Source: Nocardioides sp. Root190 (GTDB lineage Bacteria; Actinomycetota; Actinomycetes; Propionibacteriales; Nocardioidaceae). Taken from it: a DNA stretch of 64,000 nucleotides. Location of the stretch: contig NZ_LMIA01000001.1 in NCBI RefSeq assembly GCF_001428565.1, forward strand, positions 124,001 to 188,000, given 5' to 3'. Of the stretch, positions 26,310 to 34,898 are shown in pieces. Made by a program: the position numbers and the translations under genes. The notes under the pieces are model-generated. The model saw nothing but the letters and a program-made list of their open reading frames with translations, was not told the origin of the DNA and did no database searches. Position 1 is the first letter of the stretch, and each line of letters starts with the position of its first letter.

Positions 26310-26402
26310 GGGATCCCCTCTGCAGCGGGGAAACCTGCACTTACTGGCCGTTGCAACCGTCAGGAAGTGCAGGGATCCCCTCTGAAGCGGGGATCCCTGC
26401 AC
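26310..26402. repeat. tandem hairpins inside the operon
   Basis: Two related hairpins flank a 30-base spacer. The lower one is a perfect 14-bp stem (26367-26380 with 26389-26402, loop TCTGAAGC). The upper one (about 26310-26340) repeats the same sequence with mismatches. The spacer can itself pair (GCACTT at its start with AAGTGC at its end). It lies between the ALDH stop and the SDR start in an otherwise overlapping operon, so it may set mRNA stability or attenuate transcription. Confidence 0.8.
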
Positions 26403-26405
26403 CCC

Positions 26406-27866
26406 TCATGCCGGCTCAGCGATGGTTTTCATCTCCAAGTACTCCTCGAACCCCGCGACACCCATCTCGCGCCCGATCCCGGACTGCTTGTAGCCACCGA
26501 ACGGCGCGTCGGGGCTGAACCAGACGCCTCCGTTGACGGCAAGGGTGCCGGTGCGGATCCGGGCGGCGACGCCCTTGGCGCGCTCGAGCGAGCCGGAGTC
26601 GACGGAGCCGGACAAGCCGTACGCCGAGTCGTTGGCGATCCGGACGGCGTCGTCGTCACCGTCGTGCGGGATCACGACGAGGACGGGTCCGAAGATCTCC
26701 TCCTGCGCGAGGCGGGAGGAGTTGTCGAGGCCGGCCACCACGGTGGGCTGGATCCAGTTGCCGGGCTTGTCGATGACAGCGCCGCCGGTGGCGAAGGTCC
26801 CGCCCTCCTCGAGCGCCACCGCGAAGTACGCCGCCACCCGCTCGCGCTGCAACGGCGAGATCACCGGACCGCAGATCGCGCCGGGGTCGGCAGGATCCTT
26901 GGCACCGATCGACTCCATCGTCTGCGCAGCGACGGCGACGGCCTCGTCGTACTTCTCCCGCGGGACGATCAGGCGGGTCGTGATGGCACAGCCCTGGCCA
27001 GCGTGGATGCAGGCGGCGAAGGCGGTTCCGCCGGCCACCGCGGCCACGTCGGCGTCGTCGAGGGCGATCGCGGCGGACTTGCCGCCGAGCTCGAGGAAGA
27101 CCTTCTTCAGCGTCGGCGCTGCCGCCGCCATGATCGCCTTGCCCACCGAGGTGGAGCCGGTGAAGGACACCATGTCGATGCGCGGGTCGGTGGACAGGAC
27201 CGAGGCGACCTCGTTGGAGCGCGGCGTGACGACGTTGAAGACGCCGGCCGGGATGTCGGTGTGCTCGGCGACCAGGCGGCCCAGCTCGGCCGCCACCCAC
27301 GGGGTGTCCGGCGCGGGCTTGAGGACGACCGTGCAGCCGGCGGCGAGCGCCGGACCGACCTTCGCGAGGTTGATCTGCGTCGGGACGTTCCACGGGGTGA
27401 TCGCCGCGACGACGCCGACGGCTTCGCGGCGGACGGTACGCCGTGAGCGGATCCCCATCGGCGCAGCAACTCCGAGGTCGGACTCGAACTCGTAGCCCTC
27501 GGCGAGGTCGGTGACCCACTTCAGGCCGTCGACGGGGACGTCGAAGCCGGCCGCACCCATCATGAAGCCGGGCATGCCGACCTCCACCGTCGTCAGCTCG
27601 CGGAACGCGTCGGCGTTCTCCAGCAGCGCCGTGTGCAGCTGGCGCAGGCAGTGCACCCGGAACGCGTGGTCGGTGGACCACGCCGTGTCGTCGAAGGCCC
27701 GGCGTGCGGCGGTGATCGCGGCGTCGACGTCGGCGGCGGTGCCGTCGGGCGCCTGGCCGATCTCCTCGCCGTTGGCCGGGTTGAGGATCGGGTACGACGA
27801 CCCGTCGCTCGCCGCGACGAGCTTGCCGTCGATCAGCTGCTGCGCCGCGGGGGGCAGGGCGGTCAC
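26406..27866 (-). CDS. aldehyde dehydrogenase
   Basis: NAD(P)-dependent aldehyde dehydrogenase of 486 residues from GTG 27866, which overlaps the upstream stop (GTGA). The NAD-binding region ITPWNVPTQINLAKVGPALAAG, the general-base Glu in FLELGGKSA and the catalytic Cys in HAGQGCAITTR are present, as is the late motif FGGYKQSGIGRE. It corresponds in order to aldA (Rv0768). It probably oxidises an aldehyde produced by one of the cluster's P450s or SDRs to an acid. Confidence 0.94.
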   Translation of the reverse strand: MTALPPAAQQLIDGKLVAASDGSSYPILNPANGEEIGQAPDGTAADVDAAITAARRAFDDTAWSTDHAFRVHCLRQLHTALLENADAFRELTTVEVGMPGFMMGAAGFDVPVDGLKWVTDLAEGYEFESDLGVAAPMGIRSRRTVRREAVGVVAAITPWNVPTQINLAKVGPALAAGCTVVLKPAPDTPWVAAELGRLVAEHTDIPAGVFNVVTPRSNEVASVLSTDPRIDMVSFTGSTSVGKAIMAAAAPTLKKVFLELGGKSAAIALDDADVAAVAGGTAFAACIHAGQGCAITTRLIVPREKYDEAVAVAAQTMESIGAKDPADPGAICGPVISPLQRERVAAYFAVALEEGGTFATGGAVIDKPGNWIQPTVVAGLDNSSRLAQEEIFGPVLVVIPHDGDDDAVRIANDSAYGLSGSVDSGSLERAKGVAARIRTGTLAVNGGVWFSPDAPFGGYKQSGIGREMGVAGFEEYLEMKTIAEPA

Positions 27867-28516
27867 GGGGCCACCTCGGGGGCGGGCGCCTGCGTGACGT
27901 ACTGGCCGGCCTCGACCGGCGGCGGCCACACCGGCGAAGGGATGTCGTCGAGGTGGTAGTGCCCGGGCACCTCGTGGCCGAAGACCGACATCCGCTTGAG
28001 CAGGGTCTCGGAGGCCTTGTCGGCCTTGAGGATCTCCATGAACGTGTGGGTGGTCGACGGCATGTCGAACCAGTCGCGCTGCCAGGCGATCTTGATCTGA
28101 CCGGCGTCCGCACCGGACGTCTGCCGCTCGACGCCGAACCACGAGCCGCCGATGCCGAGGATCTCGTACTCGCCGCGGGACGGGTCGGTGTCGTCCTTGA
28201 GGATCCCGGAGCGCTGCTTCCAGAAGCCCAGCACCATCGACTTCTTCTCGTCGATCATCGTGCAGACGTAGTCGTAGTGCCAGCCGTCGAAGCCGTCCAT
28301 CTCGATGCCGATCGCCCAGTCCCGGATCTGGTCGCGACCGACGGCCATGAAGTGCTCGTCGTGGCTGTACATCCAGCCGTAGTTCGCGTCCTCGGCGTAA
28401 TGGTCCGCCATCACGCGCCAGTCACCGGTGCGCTCCGCCTGGCGGTTGATGTCGAGCCAGGACTCCCAGAACTCCTCGATCTCGGCCCTGGTGAGTGCGG
28501 TGGTCGGGTCGGTCAT
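27863..28516 (-). CDS. NTF2/SnoaL-like protein
   Basis: Protein of 217 residues. The amino half has the cone-shaped NTF2-like pattern (EIEEFWESWLDINRQAERTGDWRVMADHYAEDANYGWMYSHDEHFMAVGRDQIRDWA, in short segments), a fold used by isomerases, hydrolases and binding proteins. The carboxy third is Pro-rich (SPVWPPPVEAG). No catalytic residue can be named. Start ATG 28516 is 3 bp from the ferredoxin stop. It is tied to the P450 operon by overlaps on both sides, so it likely handles a pathway intermediate. Confidence 0.75.
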   Translation of the reverse strand: MTDPTTALTRAEIEEFWESWLDINRQAERTGDWRVMADHYAEDANYGWMYSHDEHFMAVGRDQIRDWAIGIEMDGFDGWHYDYVCTMIDEKKSMVLGFWKQRSGILKDDTDPSRGEYEILGIGGSWFGVERQTSGADAGQIKIAWQRDWFDMPSTTHTFMEILKADKASETLLKRMSVFGHEVPGHYHLDDIPSPVWPPPVEAGQYVTQAPAPEVAP

Positions 28517-28519
28517 TTC

Positions 28520-28732
28520 TCAGTCCTCTTCGATGGAAAGGGCGAAAGCGGGGCAGTACTTCACGGCGGTGGTGATGTCGGCGCGGCGGGACTCGTCGGG
28601 GCGCTCCTCGAGCAGGGTGACCACGTCGGCGTCCTCGTCGAAGCCGAAGACGTCGGGCGCCTCGCCCTGGCACAGCTGGTGGCCCTGGCAGATGCCGGTG
28701 TCGGCGACGACGCGGAAGCCTCCGGAGCTCAT
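28520..28732 (-). CDS. [3Fe-4S] ferredoxin of the P450 operon
   Basis: Ferredoxin of 70 residues. The cluster-binding pattern is GICQGHQLC near the amino end and YCP near the carboxy end, with the second of the usual four 4Fe cysteines missing, as in single-cluster [3Fe-4S] ferredoxins that feed actinobacterial P450s. ATG 28732 overlaps the stop of the CYP51-type gene (ATGA), which strongly suggests it is the electron donor of that P450. It corresponds to Rv0763c. Confidence 0.92.
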   Translation of the reverse strand: MSSGGFRVVADTGICQGHQLCQGEAPDVFGFDEDADVVTLLEERPDESRRADITTAVKYCPAFALSIEED

Positions 28733-30093
28733 CGCGACCGCCTCCGGTAGCGGACCTTCGCGGGCTGCGCGAGCTGGATCACCATCTTGGAGACGTCGTC
28801 GCGGTAGGAGTCGAGGTCCTGGACGGGCTCGAACGAGAAGTCGCGCAGGATCACCGAGAAGATCGCCTTCATCTGCATCATCGCGAACGCGTTGCCGACG
28901 CAGCGGTGCTTGCCGGCGCCGAACGGGATCCACGTCCAGCGGTTCTGCAGGTCCTCCTGGCGCGGGTCGACGTAGCGGCCCGGGTCGAACTCCTCGGCCT
29001 TCGGGAAGTCGTCCTCGATCCGGTTCGACACCCGCGGCGAGGCCGCCACGACGGTACCGGCGGGGATCGTGTGGCCGAGCAGCTCGAAGTCCTCCTGGAC
29101 CTGGCGCATCAGGATCACCAGCGGCGGGTGCAGTCGCAGGGTCTCCTTCAGCGCGGCCTCGAGCACCGGGATGGAGCGCAGCGCCTGGAAGGACACCTCC
29201 GAGCCGTCGGCGTAGAGCGCGTCCAGCTCGGCGACCACGTCGGTCATGACCGACGGGTTGCGCAGCAGCTCGATCATCGCCCAGGAGGCGGTGCCCGAGG
29301 AGGTGTGGTGCCCGGCGAACATCATCGAGATGAAGATGCCGGTGATGTAGTCGGCGTCCATGCCCACCGCGATGAGGACGTCGAGCAGGTCGCGCTCCTC
29401 CTTGGCGACCTCACCCCGCGCGATGCGGGCGTCGAGGATGGCCTGGACCTTCGCGACCAGCTGCTCGCGGGCCTCGTCGCGGACGCGGAAGTTCTCGATG
29501 TCGGCGTACGGGTCGACGTACGCGATCGCGTCGGTGCCGTGCTCGAGACGGTGGTAGATCTCGGCGAACGAGCTGTCGAGCTGGTCACGGAACGGCTTGC
29601 CGATCAGGCACGAGGACGTCGTGTAGATCGTGAGCTCGGCGAAGAAGTCGAGCAGGTCGATCTCGCCCTCGTCGCCCCAGCCCGCCACCATCCGACGGAT
29701 CTCCGCCTCGATGGTCTGCGCGTGCCCCCGCATCATGTCACCGCGCAGGGCCTGGTTCTTCAGCATCTGCTGGCGTTCCTCGGGCGAGGCGTCGAAGACG
29801 ACGCCCTTGCCGAAGATCGGGGTCATGAAGGGGTACGCCGCCGCTTGGTCGAGCACGCTCTCGGGCGCCCGGAAGAACGCCTCGTTGGCCTCGGCGCCGG
29901 TGACGAGCACGACGTCCTTGTCGGCGAGCCGGAAGCGGCCGATGTCGCCGCACTCCTCGCGCACGCGGTGGAACAGCGCGATCGGGTCCACGCGCATCTC
30001 GGGGAGGTGGCCGGTGCCCTGGATGATCTCCGGGACGGAGGGGTCGCGGTCGTCCAGGACGGTCGAGACCTCGGGTATCGCAGCGAGTGTCAT
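28729..30093 (-). CDS. cyp51: CYP51-type cytochrome P450 (sterol 14-alpha-demethylase family)
   Basis: P450 of 454 residues. The I-helix sequence AGHHTSSGTASW, the K-helix ETLRLHPPL, and the heme loop WIPFGAGKHRCVGNAFAMMQ are those of bacterial CYP51 enzymes such as M. tuberculosis Rv0764c, including the double His before TSS that marks the family. The end MVIQLAQPAKVRYRRR also matches. It carries out oxidative demethylation of sterol-type substrates in known members; whether this organism has a sterol substrate is not known. Start ATG 30093; a longer frame to 30237 overlaps the upstream gene and is not supported. Confidence 0.92.
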   Translation of the reverse strand: MTLAAIPEVSTVLDDRDPSVPEIIQGTGHLPEMRVDPIALFHRVREECGDIGRFRLADKDVVLVTGAEANEAFFRAPESVLDQAAAYPFMTPIFGKGVVFDASPEERQQMLKNQALRGDMMRGHAQTIEAEIRRMVAGWGDEGEIDLLDFFAELTIYTTSSCLIGKPFRDQLDSSFAEIYHRLEHGTDAIAYVDPYADIENFRVRDEAREQLVAKVQAILDARIARGEVAKEERDLLDVLIAVGMDADYITGIFISMMFAGHHTSSGTASWAMIELLRNPSVMTDVVAELDALYADGSEVSFQALRSIPVLEAALKETLRLHPPLVILMRQVQEDFELLGHTIPAGTVVAASPRVSNRIEDDFPKAEEFDPGRYVDPRQEDLQNRWTWIPFGAGKHRCVGNAFAMMQMKAIFSVILRDFSFEPVQDLDSYRDDVSKMVIQLAQPAKVRYRRRSR

Positions 30094-30875
30094 TTCTTCT
30101 CCACGGGTGCTTCGGGATTCACGTCGACCGGACTGATGTGCACGCCTCGCGGCGCGCTGACGACCGTGACGATCGCGTCGGCGATCGCGGTGGCCTTGAG
30201 GAAGTGGGAATGCCGGGCGTGACCCCACTTGATCCACTCGGTGAGGACCTTCGCCCCGGCCTCGGCGTCCCAGTCGGAGCCCATCTCCGACCAGGTCGGC
30301 CCGGGCCGTACGACGGACGCGCGCACCCCGGAGCCCTCGAGCTCCATCTGCAACGCCTCGACGAGTCCCTCGAGGCCCGACTTGGTGGCGCTGTAGCCGC
30401 GCATGAAGGGGCGGGCACGCACGGCGGTGTCGGAGGAGACGAACACGAGGTCGCCGCGCTGCCGCTCCACCATCCCCGCACCGAAGGCCCGGATCAGGCG
30501 GTGGGCGCCGAGGACGTTGACGTCGAACTCGGCGGCGAGCTGCTCGGTGGTGGCGTCGATGACTCCTCCCGGCGCCAGCAGTCCCGCGTTGCAGACGACG
30601 ACCTCCGCCTCACCGAGCTCGGTCGCGACCGCGGCGGCGAACTTGTCGACCGACTCCGTCGACGCGACGTCGAGCGGATGCACGAATGCCTCGCCCCCGG
30701 CCTCGCGGATCTCCGTGGCCAGGTCCTCGAGCTTGTCGACCCGACGCGCACCGAGCGCGACCGGGAACCCCGCCGCAGCAAGGGACTTCGCCGTCTCGGC
30801 ACCGATCCCGGAGGACGCACCGGCGATGACCGCGGGGCGGCGGTCAGGATGGACGGGCTTCCTCGAGGCGGCCAT
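30090..30875 (-). CDS. SDR-family oxidoreductase (Rv0765c-like position)
   Basis: Short-chain dehydrogenase of 261 residues. Cofactor motif AGASSGIGAET near residue 19, NAG near 95, catalytic Ser in FVSSDT and YSATK as the YxxxK pair. The carboxy end (EWIKWGHARHSHFL) departs from simple SDRs. ATG 30875 overlaps the stop of the second P450 by one base, and the stop overlaps the CYP51 start (ATGA), so it is translated between two P450s. In the mycobacterial cluster Rv0765c holds the same place. Confidence 0.9.
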   Translation of the reverse strand: MAASRKPVHPDRRPAVIAGASSGIGAETAKSLAAAGFPVALGARRVDKLEDLATEIREAGGEAFVHPLDVASTESVDKFAAAVATELGEAEVVVCNAGLLAPGGVIDATTEQLAAEFDVNVLGAHRLIRAFGAGMVERQRGDLVFVSSDTAVRARPFMRGYSATKSGLEGLVEALQMELEGSGVRASVVRPGPTWSEMGSDWDAEAGAKVLTEWIKWGHARHSHFLKATAIADAIVTVVSAPRGVHISPVDVNPEAPVEKK

Positions 30876-32119
30876 CAGGCGCTCCGCTCGCGGAAGGTGA
30901 CCGGCAGCGACGCGAATCCGCGCACGCTCGTCGAGTGCACTCGCACCGCTCGTTCGGCATGGACCTCGAAGTGCTCGACGTGGCGGACCAGGCCGTTGAG
31001 CACGACCTTGGCCTCGAGCCGGGCGAGGTTGGCCCCGAGGCAGAAGTGGCGTCCGGTGCCGAAGCTCAGGATCTGCGAGAGCTCCGAGCGGTCGCGGTGG
31101 ATGTCGAACACGGTGGGGTGGGTGAAGACGCGCTCGTCGCGGTTGGCGGAGCCGAGCAGCACCAGCGCCTTCGCGCCGCCGGGGATGGTGACGCCGCCGA
31201 TGCTGGTCTCCTCCACGACGTACCTCGCCAGCATCTGGCTCGACGTGTCGTGGCGCAGGGTCTCCTCGATCCACGGCACCACCAGGGCGTCCGGGTCCTG
31301 CGGGGCGCCGAGCACGGCATCACGCTGCGCGGGGTTGGCCGACAGGTGGAAGAGCGCGTTGCCGAGCAGCTTGGTGGTGGTCTCGTTGCCGGCCACGACC
31401 ATCAGGAAGAGGAACGCCATGATCTCGCCGTCGCGCAGCTTCTCGCCGTCGAGCTCGGCCGCGATCAGCGCGGAGGTCAGGTCGTCGGTGGTGTTCGCCC
31501 GACGCTGCTTGACCATCTCCGCGTAGTAGGTCATCAGCTCGACGGAGGCCTCCATGCCGGCCTGCGGCACGTCACGGACGCCGTCCTCGCGGTGGACGAC
31601 CAGGTCGGCGAGACGGCGTACCTCGTCACGGTCGGGCACCGGGACGCCCATCATCTCGGAGATGACGTCCATCGGGAGCTTGCCGGCGAAGTCCTTGATC
31701 CAGTCGGCCTCCCCCTGCTCGGCGTTGATGGCCAGGGCGGAGGCGAGGTAGCGCTCGGTCAGGGACTCGACCTCGGGCGTCAGCTCGCGCACCCGTCGCG
31801 GGGTGAAGGCCGCGGACACGAGCTTGCGGACCCTCGACTGCTCGGCGCCGTCGAGGCCGAGGAAGGACATCACCCGGTGGGCGTCAGGGCTCCACGCGGT
31901 GGCGTCGAGCGAGACCCCCATCCGGTTGGAGAAGACCTCGTCGTCGCGCAGCGCCTCGAAGACGTCGGCGTGCCGCGAGATCACCCAGATGTCGTCGCCG
32001 GTGGCGTGGTGGACGGGTGCCTCGTCGCGCAGGCGCTGGTACGTCGGGTAGGGGTCCTCGTGGAAGTGGTAGTCGTACGGGTCGAACACCAGCGGTGCCC
32101 CGGTCGTCGTGGCGGTCAT
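30875..32119 (-). CDS. cytochrome P450 (CYP123-like by position)
   Basis: Soluble P450 of 414 residues. I-helix oxygen-binding motif VVAGNETTTK, K-helix EETLRHD, and heme loop FGTGRHFCLGANLARLE with the thiolate Cys. Sequence type and gene order resemble Rv0766c (cyp123), directly ahead of SDR, CYP51 and ferredoxin genes. ATG 32119 is 2 bp from the TetR stop. Substrate unknown; the shared operon suggests it works on the same compound class as the CYP51-type enzyme. Confidence 0.9.
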   Translation of the reverse strand: MTATTTGAPLVFDPYDYHFHEDPYPTYQRLRDEAPVHHATGDDIWVISRHADVFEALRDDEVFSNRMGVSLDATAWSPDAHRVMSFLGLDGAEQSRVRKLVSAAFTPRRVRELTPEVESLTERYLASALAINAEQGEADWIKDFAGKLPMDVISEMMGVPVPDRDEVRRLADLVVHREDGVRDVPQAGMEASVELMTYYAEMVKQRRANTTDDLTSALIAAELDGEKLRDGEIMAFLFLMVVAGNETTTKLLGNALFHLSANPAQRDAVLGAPQDPDALVVPWIEETLRHDTSSQMLARYVVEETSIGGVTIPGGAKALVLLGSANRDERVFTHPTVFDIHRDRSELSQILSFGTGRHFCLGANLARLEAKVVLNGLVRHVEHFEVHAERAVRVHSTSVRGFASLPVTFRERSA

Positions 32120-32120
32120 G

Positions 32121-32711
32121 TCAGTTGCCCCGCAGGATGACGGCCGCGGCGGAGACGAGCCGCTCGGCGATCTGGTCGTAGGTCATCAGGCCCATGCCGG
32201 CCTGGAGGAGCGCGCCGGAGAAGGTGAGCACCAGGACCTCGAGCACGGCCGGGTCGGCCGGTCGGTCGGGCGTGGTGAGCGCCGCCTCGAACCGGGCGAG
32301 GAACTCGCTGCCGATCTTGAGCCGCAGGCGCGCGACGTCGGGGTCGGTGCCGAGCAGGGCGGGGGTGACCGCCGCTGCGAGCTCGGGCTCCTCGACGATG
32401 CGGGTGGTCAGCGCGCGCATCGTCGCCTGGAGCCGCTCGAGCGGAGAGCTCCCCGCAGCGAGCGGGCGCTCGGGCTGACTGGTGGCGAGGTGACGCCAGA
32501 AGAGCTCGGCGAACAGGTGGTTCTTGGAGGCGAGGTAGGTGTAGGCCGTCGCGGGCGACACCCCTGCCCGCTGGGCGACCGTGCGCACCGTGAGGGTCTC
32601 GTGGCCCACGGCCCTCAGCTCCTCCAGACCTCCGACGAGGAGCTTCTCCACCGTCTCGGCCTGGCGCGGGTTCAGACCCTGGCGGGGCGTTTCAAACACC
32701 TGACTGGACAT
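32121..32711 (-). CDS. TetR-family transcriptional regulator
   Basis: Regulator of 196 residues. The amino-terminal helix-turn-helix is clear (LTVRTVAQRAGVSPATAYTYLASKNHLFAELFWRHL), followed by an all-helical ligand domain. It heads the minus-strand P450 operon. Start ATG 32711 lies inside a palindrome (32705-32718), a good candidate for its own operator; a longer frame to 32750 is less likely. It is not KstR itself by its helix-turn-helix sequence. The ligand is unknown. Confidence 0.9.
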   Translation of the reverse strand: MSSQVFETPRQGLNPRQAETVEKLLVGGLEELRAVGHETLTVRTVAQRAGVSPATAYTYLASKNHLFAELFWRHLATSQPERPLAAGSSPLERLQATMRALTTRIVEEPELAAAVTPALLGTDPDVARLRLKIGSEFLARFEAALTTPDRPADPAVLEVLVLTFSGALLQAGMGLMTYDQIAERLVSAAAVILRGN

Positions 32712-32718
32712 GTGTCCA
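32705..32718. promoter_or_regulatory. palindrome over the TetR start, likely autoregulatory operator
   Basis: TGGACA-TG-TGTCCA is a perfect 6-bp inverted repeat with a 2-base centre that covers the ATG of the TetR gene. The form and position suit self-repression by the TetR protein; binding is an inference. Confidence 0.5.
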
Positions 32719-32755
32719 ACATAGGAGACGTTTTCGTCGGGCGCAAGCATTTCCC

Positions 32756-32769
32756 TAGAACACGTTCTA
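32756..32769. promoter_or_regulatory. KstR-type operator before the LLM gene
   Basis: TAGAACACGTTCTA is a perfect palindrome that fits the published KstR consensus TNNAACNNGTTNNA. Ten bases separate it from the ATG at 32780. A matching site with the same 10-base spacing lies before the gene at 36211. KstR governs sterol catabolism in mycobacteria and rhodococci; the gene for such a regulator is not in this window. Confidence 0.65.
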
Positions 32770-32779
32770 CTCTCGGGGC

Positions 32780-33628
32780 ATGCGCAATGGCATCGTGCTC
32801 TTCACCTCCGACCGCGGCATCACGCCGGCCCGTCTCGCGAAGGCGGCCGAGGACCGCGGGTTCGACACGTTCTACGTGCCCGAGCACACCCACATCCCGG
32901 TGCGCCGCGACGCCCTCCACCCGACGGGCGGTGAGGAACTCCCGGACGACCGCTACCTCCGCACCCTCGACCCGTGGGTCTCGCTCGCGACCTGCGCAGC
33001 GGTCACCGAGCGGATCGGCCTGTCCACCGCAGTGTGCCTGCCGGTCGAGTCCGACCCGATCACGCTCGCCAAGACGCTCGCCACCCTCGACCACCTCTCC
33101 GGCGGCCGGGTCACGATCGGCGCCGGCTTCGGCTGGAACACCGACGAGCTCACCGACCACCACGTCCCCGCGGGCAAGCGCCGCACCGTGCTCAAGGAGT
33201 ACCTCGAGGCGATGCGGGCGCTGTGGACCCAGGAGGAGGCGTCGTACGACGGCGAGTTCGTCTCGTTCGGGCCGAGCTGGGCCTACCCCAAGCCCCCGCA
33301 GGGCCGGATCCCCGTCATCATCGGCGCGGGCGCCGGGCCCAAGACCTTCGAGTGGATCGCCGCCAACGCCGACGGCTGGATGACCACGCCGACCACCAGC
33401 GACGTCGCCGCCAACGCCGACAAGCTGCGCAAGGCCTGGGCCGACGCGGGCCGCGAGGGCCAGCCGGACATCCGGATCCTGGTCGCGAAGCGCCCCACCG
33501 AGGAGGACTTCGCTGATTGGATGGCCGCCGGCGCGACCGAGCTGATCTGGGGCGTCCCGGACAGTGACGAGGACAAGGTCATCGCCTACCTCGACAAGAT
33601 GGCGGGCCGGCTGGGTCTGGCCGGGTGA
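32780..33628 (+). CDS. LLM-class (F420-type) oxidoreductase
   Basis: Luciferase-like monooxygenase-fold protein of 282 residues, probably F420-dependent by its type. Landmarks: MRNGIVLFTSDRGI opening, FYVPEHTHIPV near residue 35, TLDHLSGGRVTIGAGFGWNTDEL (in parts) around 100-120, and GRIPVIIGAGAGPKTFEWIA near 175-190. It runs divergently from the TetR/P450 operon with an operator between, and it overlaps the next gene (GTGA). It is likely under the same control as the P450 cluster. Substrate not known. Confidence 0.88.
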   Translation: MRNGIVLFTSDRGITPARLAKAAEDRGFDTFYVPEHTHIPVRRDALHPTGGEELPDDRYLRTLDPWVSLATCAAVTERIGLSTAVCLPVESDPITLAKTLATLDHLSGGRVTIGAGFGWNTDELTDHHVPAGKRRTVLKEYLEAMRALWTQEEASYDGEFVSFGPSWAYPKPPQGRIPVIIGAGAGPKTFEWIAANADGWMTTPTTSDVAANADKLRKAWADAGREGQPDIRILVAKRPTEEDFADWMAAGATELIWGVPDSDEDKVIAYLDKMAGRLGLAG

Positions 33629-34878
33629 GCGAGGTGAGCCGGTACGCCGACCTCTCCCGTGACGAGCTGGCGACCCTCGTCCCCGAGCTCCTCCTGATCG
33701 GTCAGCTCATCGACCGCTCCGGCATGGCGTGGTGCATCTCCGCCTTCGGACGCGAGGAGATGCTGCAGATCGCGATCGAGGAGTGGGCTGCAGCGAGCCC
33801 GATCTACACCCGCCGGATGCAGGTGGCCCTCGGCTACCAGCCTGCCGTCGTCGGCAAGGGCGACGTGGTCACCATCTTCAAGGGCCTCCAGCTCGACATC
33901 GGCGCACCGCCGCAGTTCATGGACTTCCGCTACACGGTGCACGACCCCTGGCACGGCGAGTTCCGGCTCGACCACTGCGGCGCACTGATGGACGTGGAAC
34001 CGATGGGCGAGGACTACGTCCGCGGGATGTGCCACGACATCGAGGACCCGACCTTCGACGCGACCGCGCTCGCGACCAACCCGCACGCGCAGGTTCGCCC
34101 GATCCACCGTCCGCCGCGGGTGCCCGTGGACCGCAACCCGCACTGCGCGTGGACCGTGATCATCGACGAGTCCTACCCGGAGCCGGAGCCGTACCCGGCC
34201 CTCGCCGTCAACCAGCGCTCACGGGCCGCGACCCTCGAGCTCGCACCGATCGACGTGACCGACGAGGGGCTCGCGGACTACTCCGGCCCCCTGCTGGCCG
34301 ACGTCGACTTCGGTGCGTTCTCGAAGTCCGCACTCGTCCGCATCGCCGACGAGGTCTGCCTCCAGATGCACCTGCTCGACCGGGCCTTCGCGCTCGCCGT
34401 CGCCGAGCGGACCGAGACCGACGGCGAGCTCGAGCGCATCCGCCGCAAGCAGCTCGTCGGTGTCGCCGGGATCGCCGCCGAACGCCTCAGCCGCGCGCTC
34501 GGCCTGGACCGCGACAGCGACCCGGTGGCTGCCGCCACGCGCCTGCTCGCTGTCCACCCCTTGCTCAACCCCGCGGCGTACGTCGCCGCCGACGTCCGCG
34601 CCGGAACCGTCACCGTCCGACAGTCCGTCGCCCACGACGACGCCGCCTGGATCTCGCTGTGCGGCCCGGCCTGGACCGAGGCCCTGCAGGCCGCCGTCCG
34701 CGGGCTCGACCCGCGCCTCGACGTGGAGGTGATCGGCACGGACCTCGAGTGGGAGGCCACCGTCGTCCTGCGCTCCGACCCCGCCCCCGAGGCATCCGAG
34801 GTCGCCGTCACCAAGTTCAGCACCGGCGCGACCTTCACCTTCCAGCCGCGGATGTCGCTGCCGATCACGCCGATCTGA
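33625..34878 (+). CDS. conserved-looking protein of unknown function, His/Cys-rich centre
   Basis: Protein of 417 residues from GTG 33625, overlapping the LLM stop. No membrane segment or signal peptide. The first 140 residues hold a striking region with possible metal ligands (HDPWHGEFRLDHCGALMD, then GMCHDIEDPTFD), and the last half contains a long helical part (LQMHLLDRAFALAVAERTE). I do not recognise a family. The tight coupling to an F420-type oxidoreductase gene and the nearby operator suggest a step in the same steroid- or lipid-like pathway; that is inference. Confidence 0.8.
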   Translation: MSEVSRYADLSRDELATLVPELLLIGQLIDRSGMAWCISAFGREEMLQIAIEEWAAASPIYTRRMQVALGYQPAVVGKGDVVTIFKGLQLDIGAPPQFMDFRYTVHDPWHGEFRLDHCGALMDVEPMGEDYVRGMCHDIEDPTFDATALATNPHAQVRPIHRPPRVPVDRNPHCAWTVIIDESYPEPEPYPALAVNQRSRAATLELAPIDVTDEGLADYSGPLLADVDFGAFSKSALVRIADEVCLQMHLLDRAFALAVAERTETDGELERIRRKQLVGVAGIAAERLSRALGLDRDSDPVAAATRLLAVHPLLNPAAYVAADVRAGTVTVRQSVAHDDAAWISLCGPAWTEALQAAVRGLDPRLDVEVIGTDLEWEATVVLRSDPAPEASEVAVTKFSTGATFTFQPRMSLPITPI

Positions 34879-34898
34879 GCCCCACCCGTCGCCGCCGT

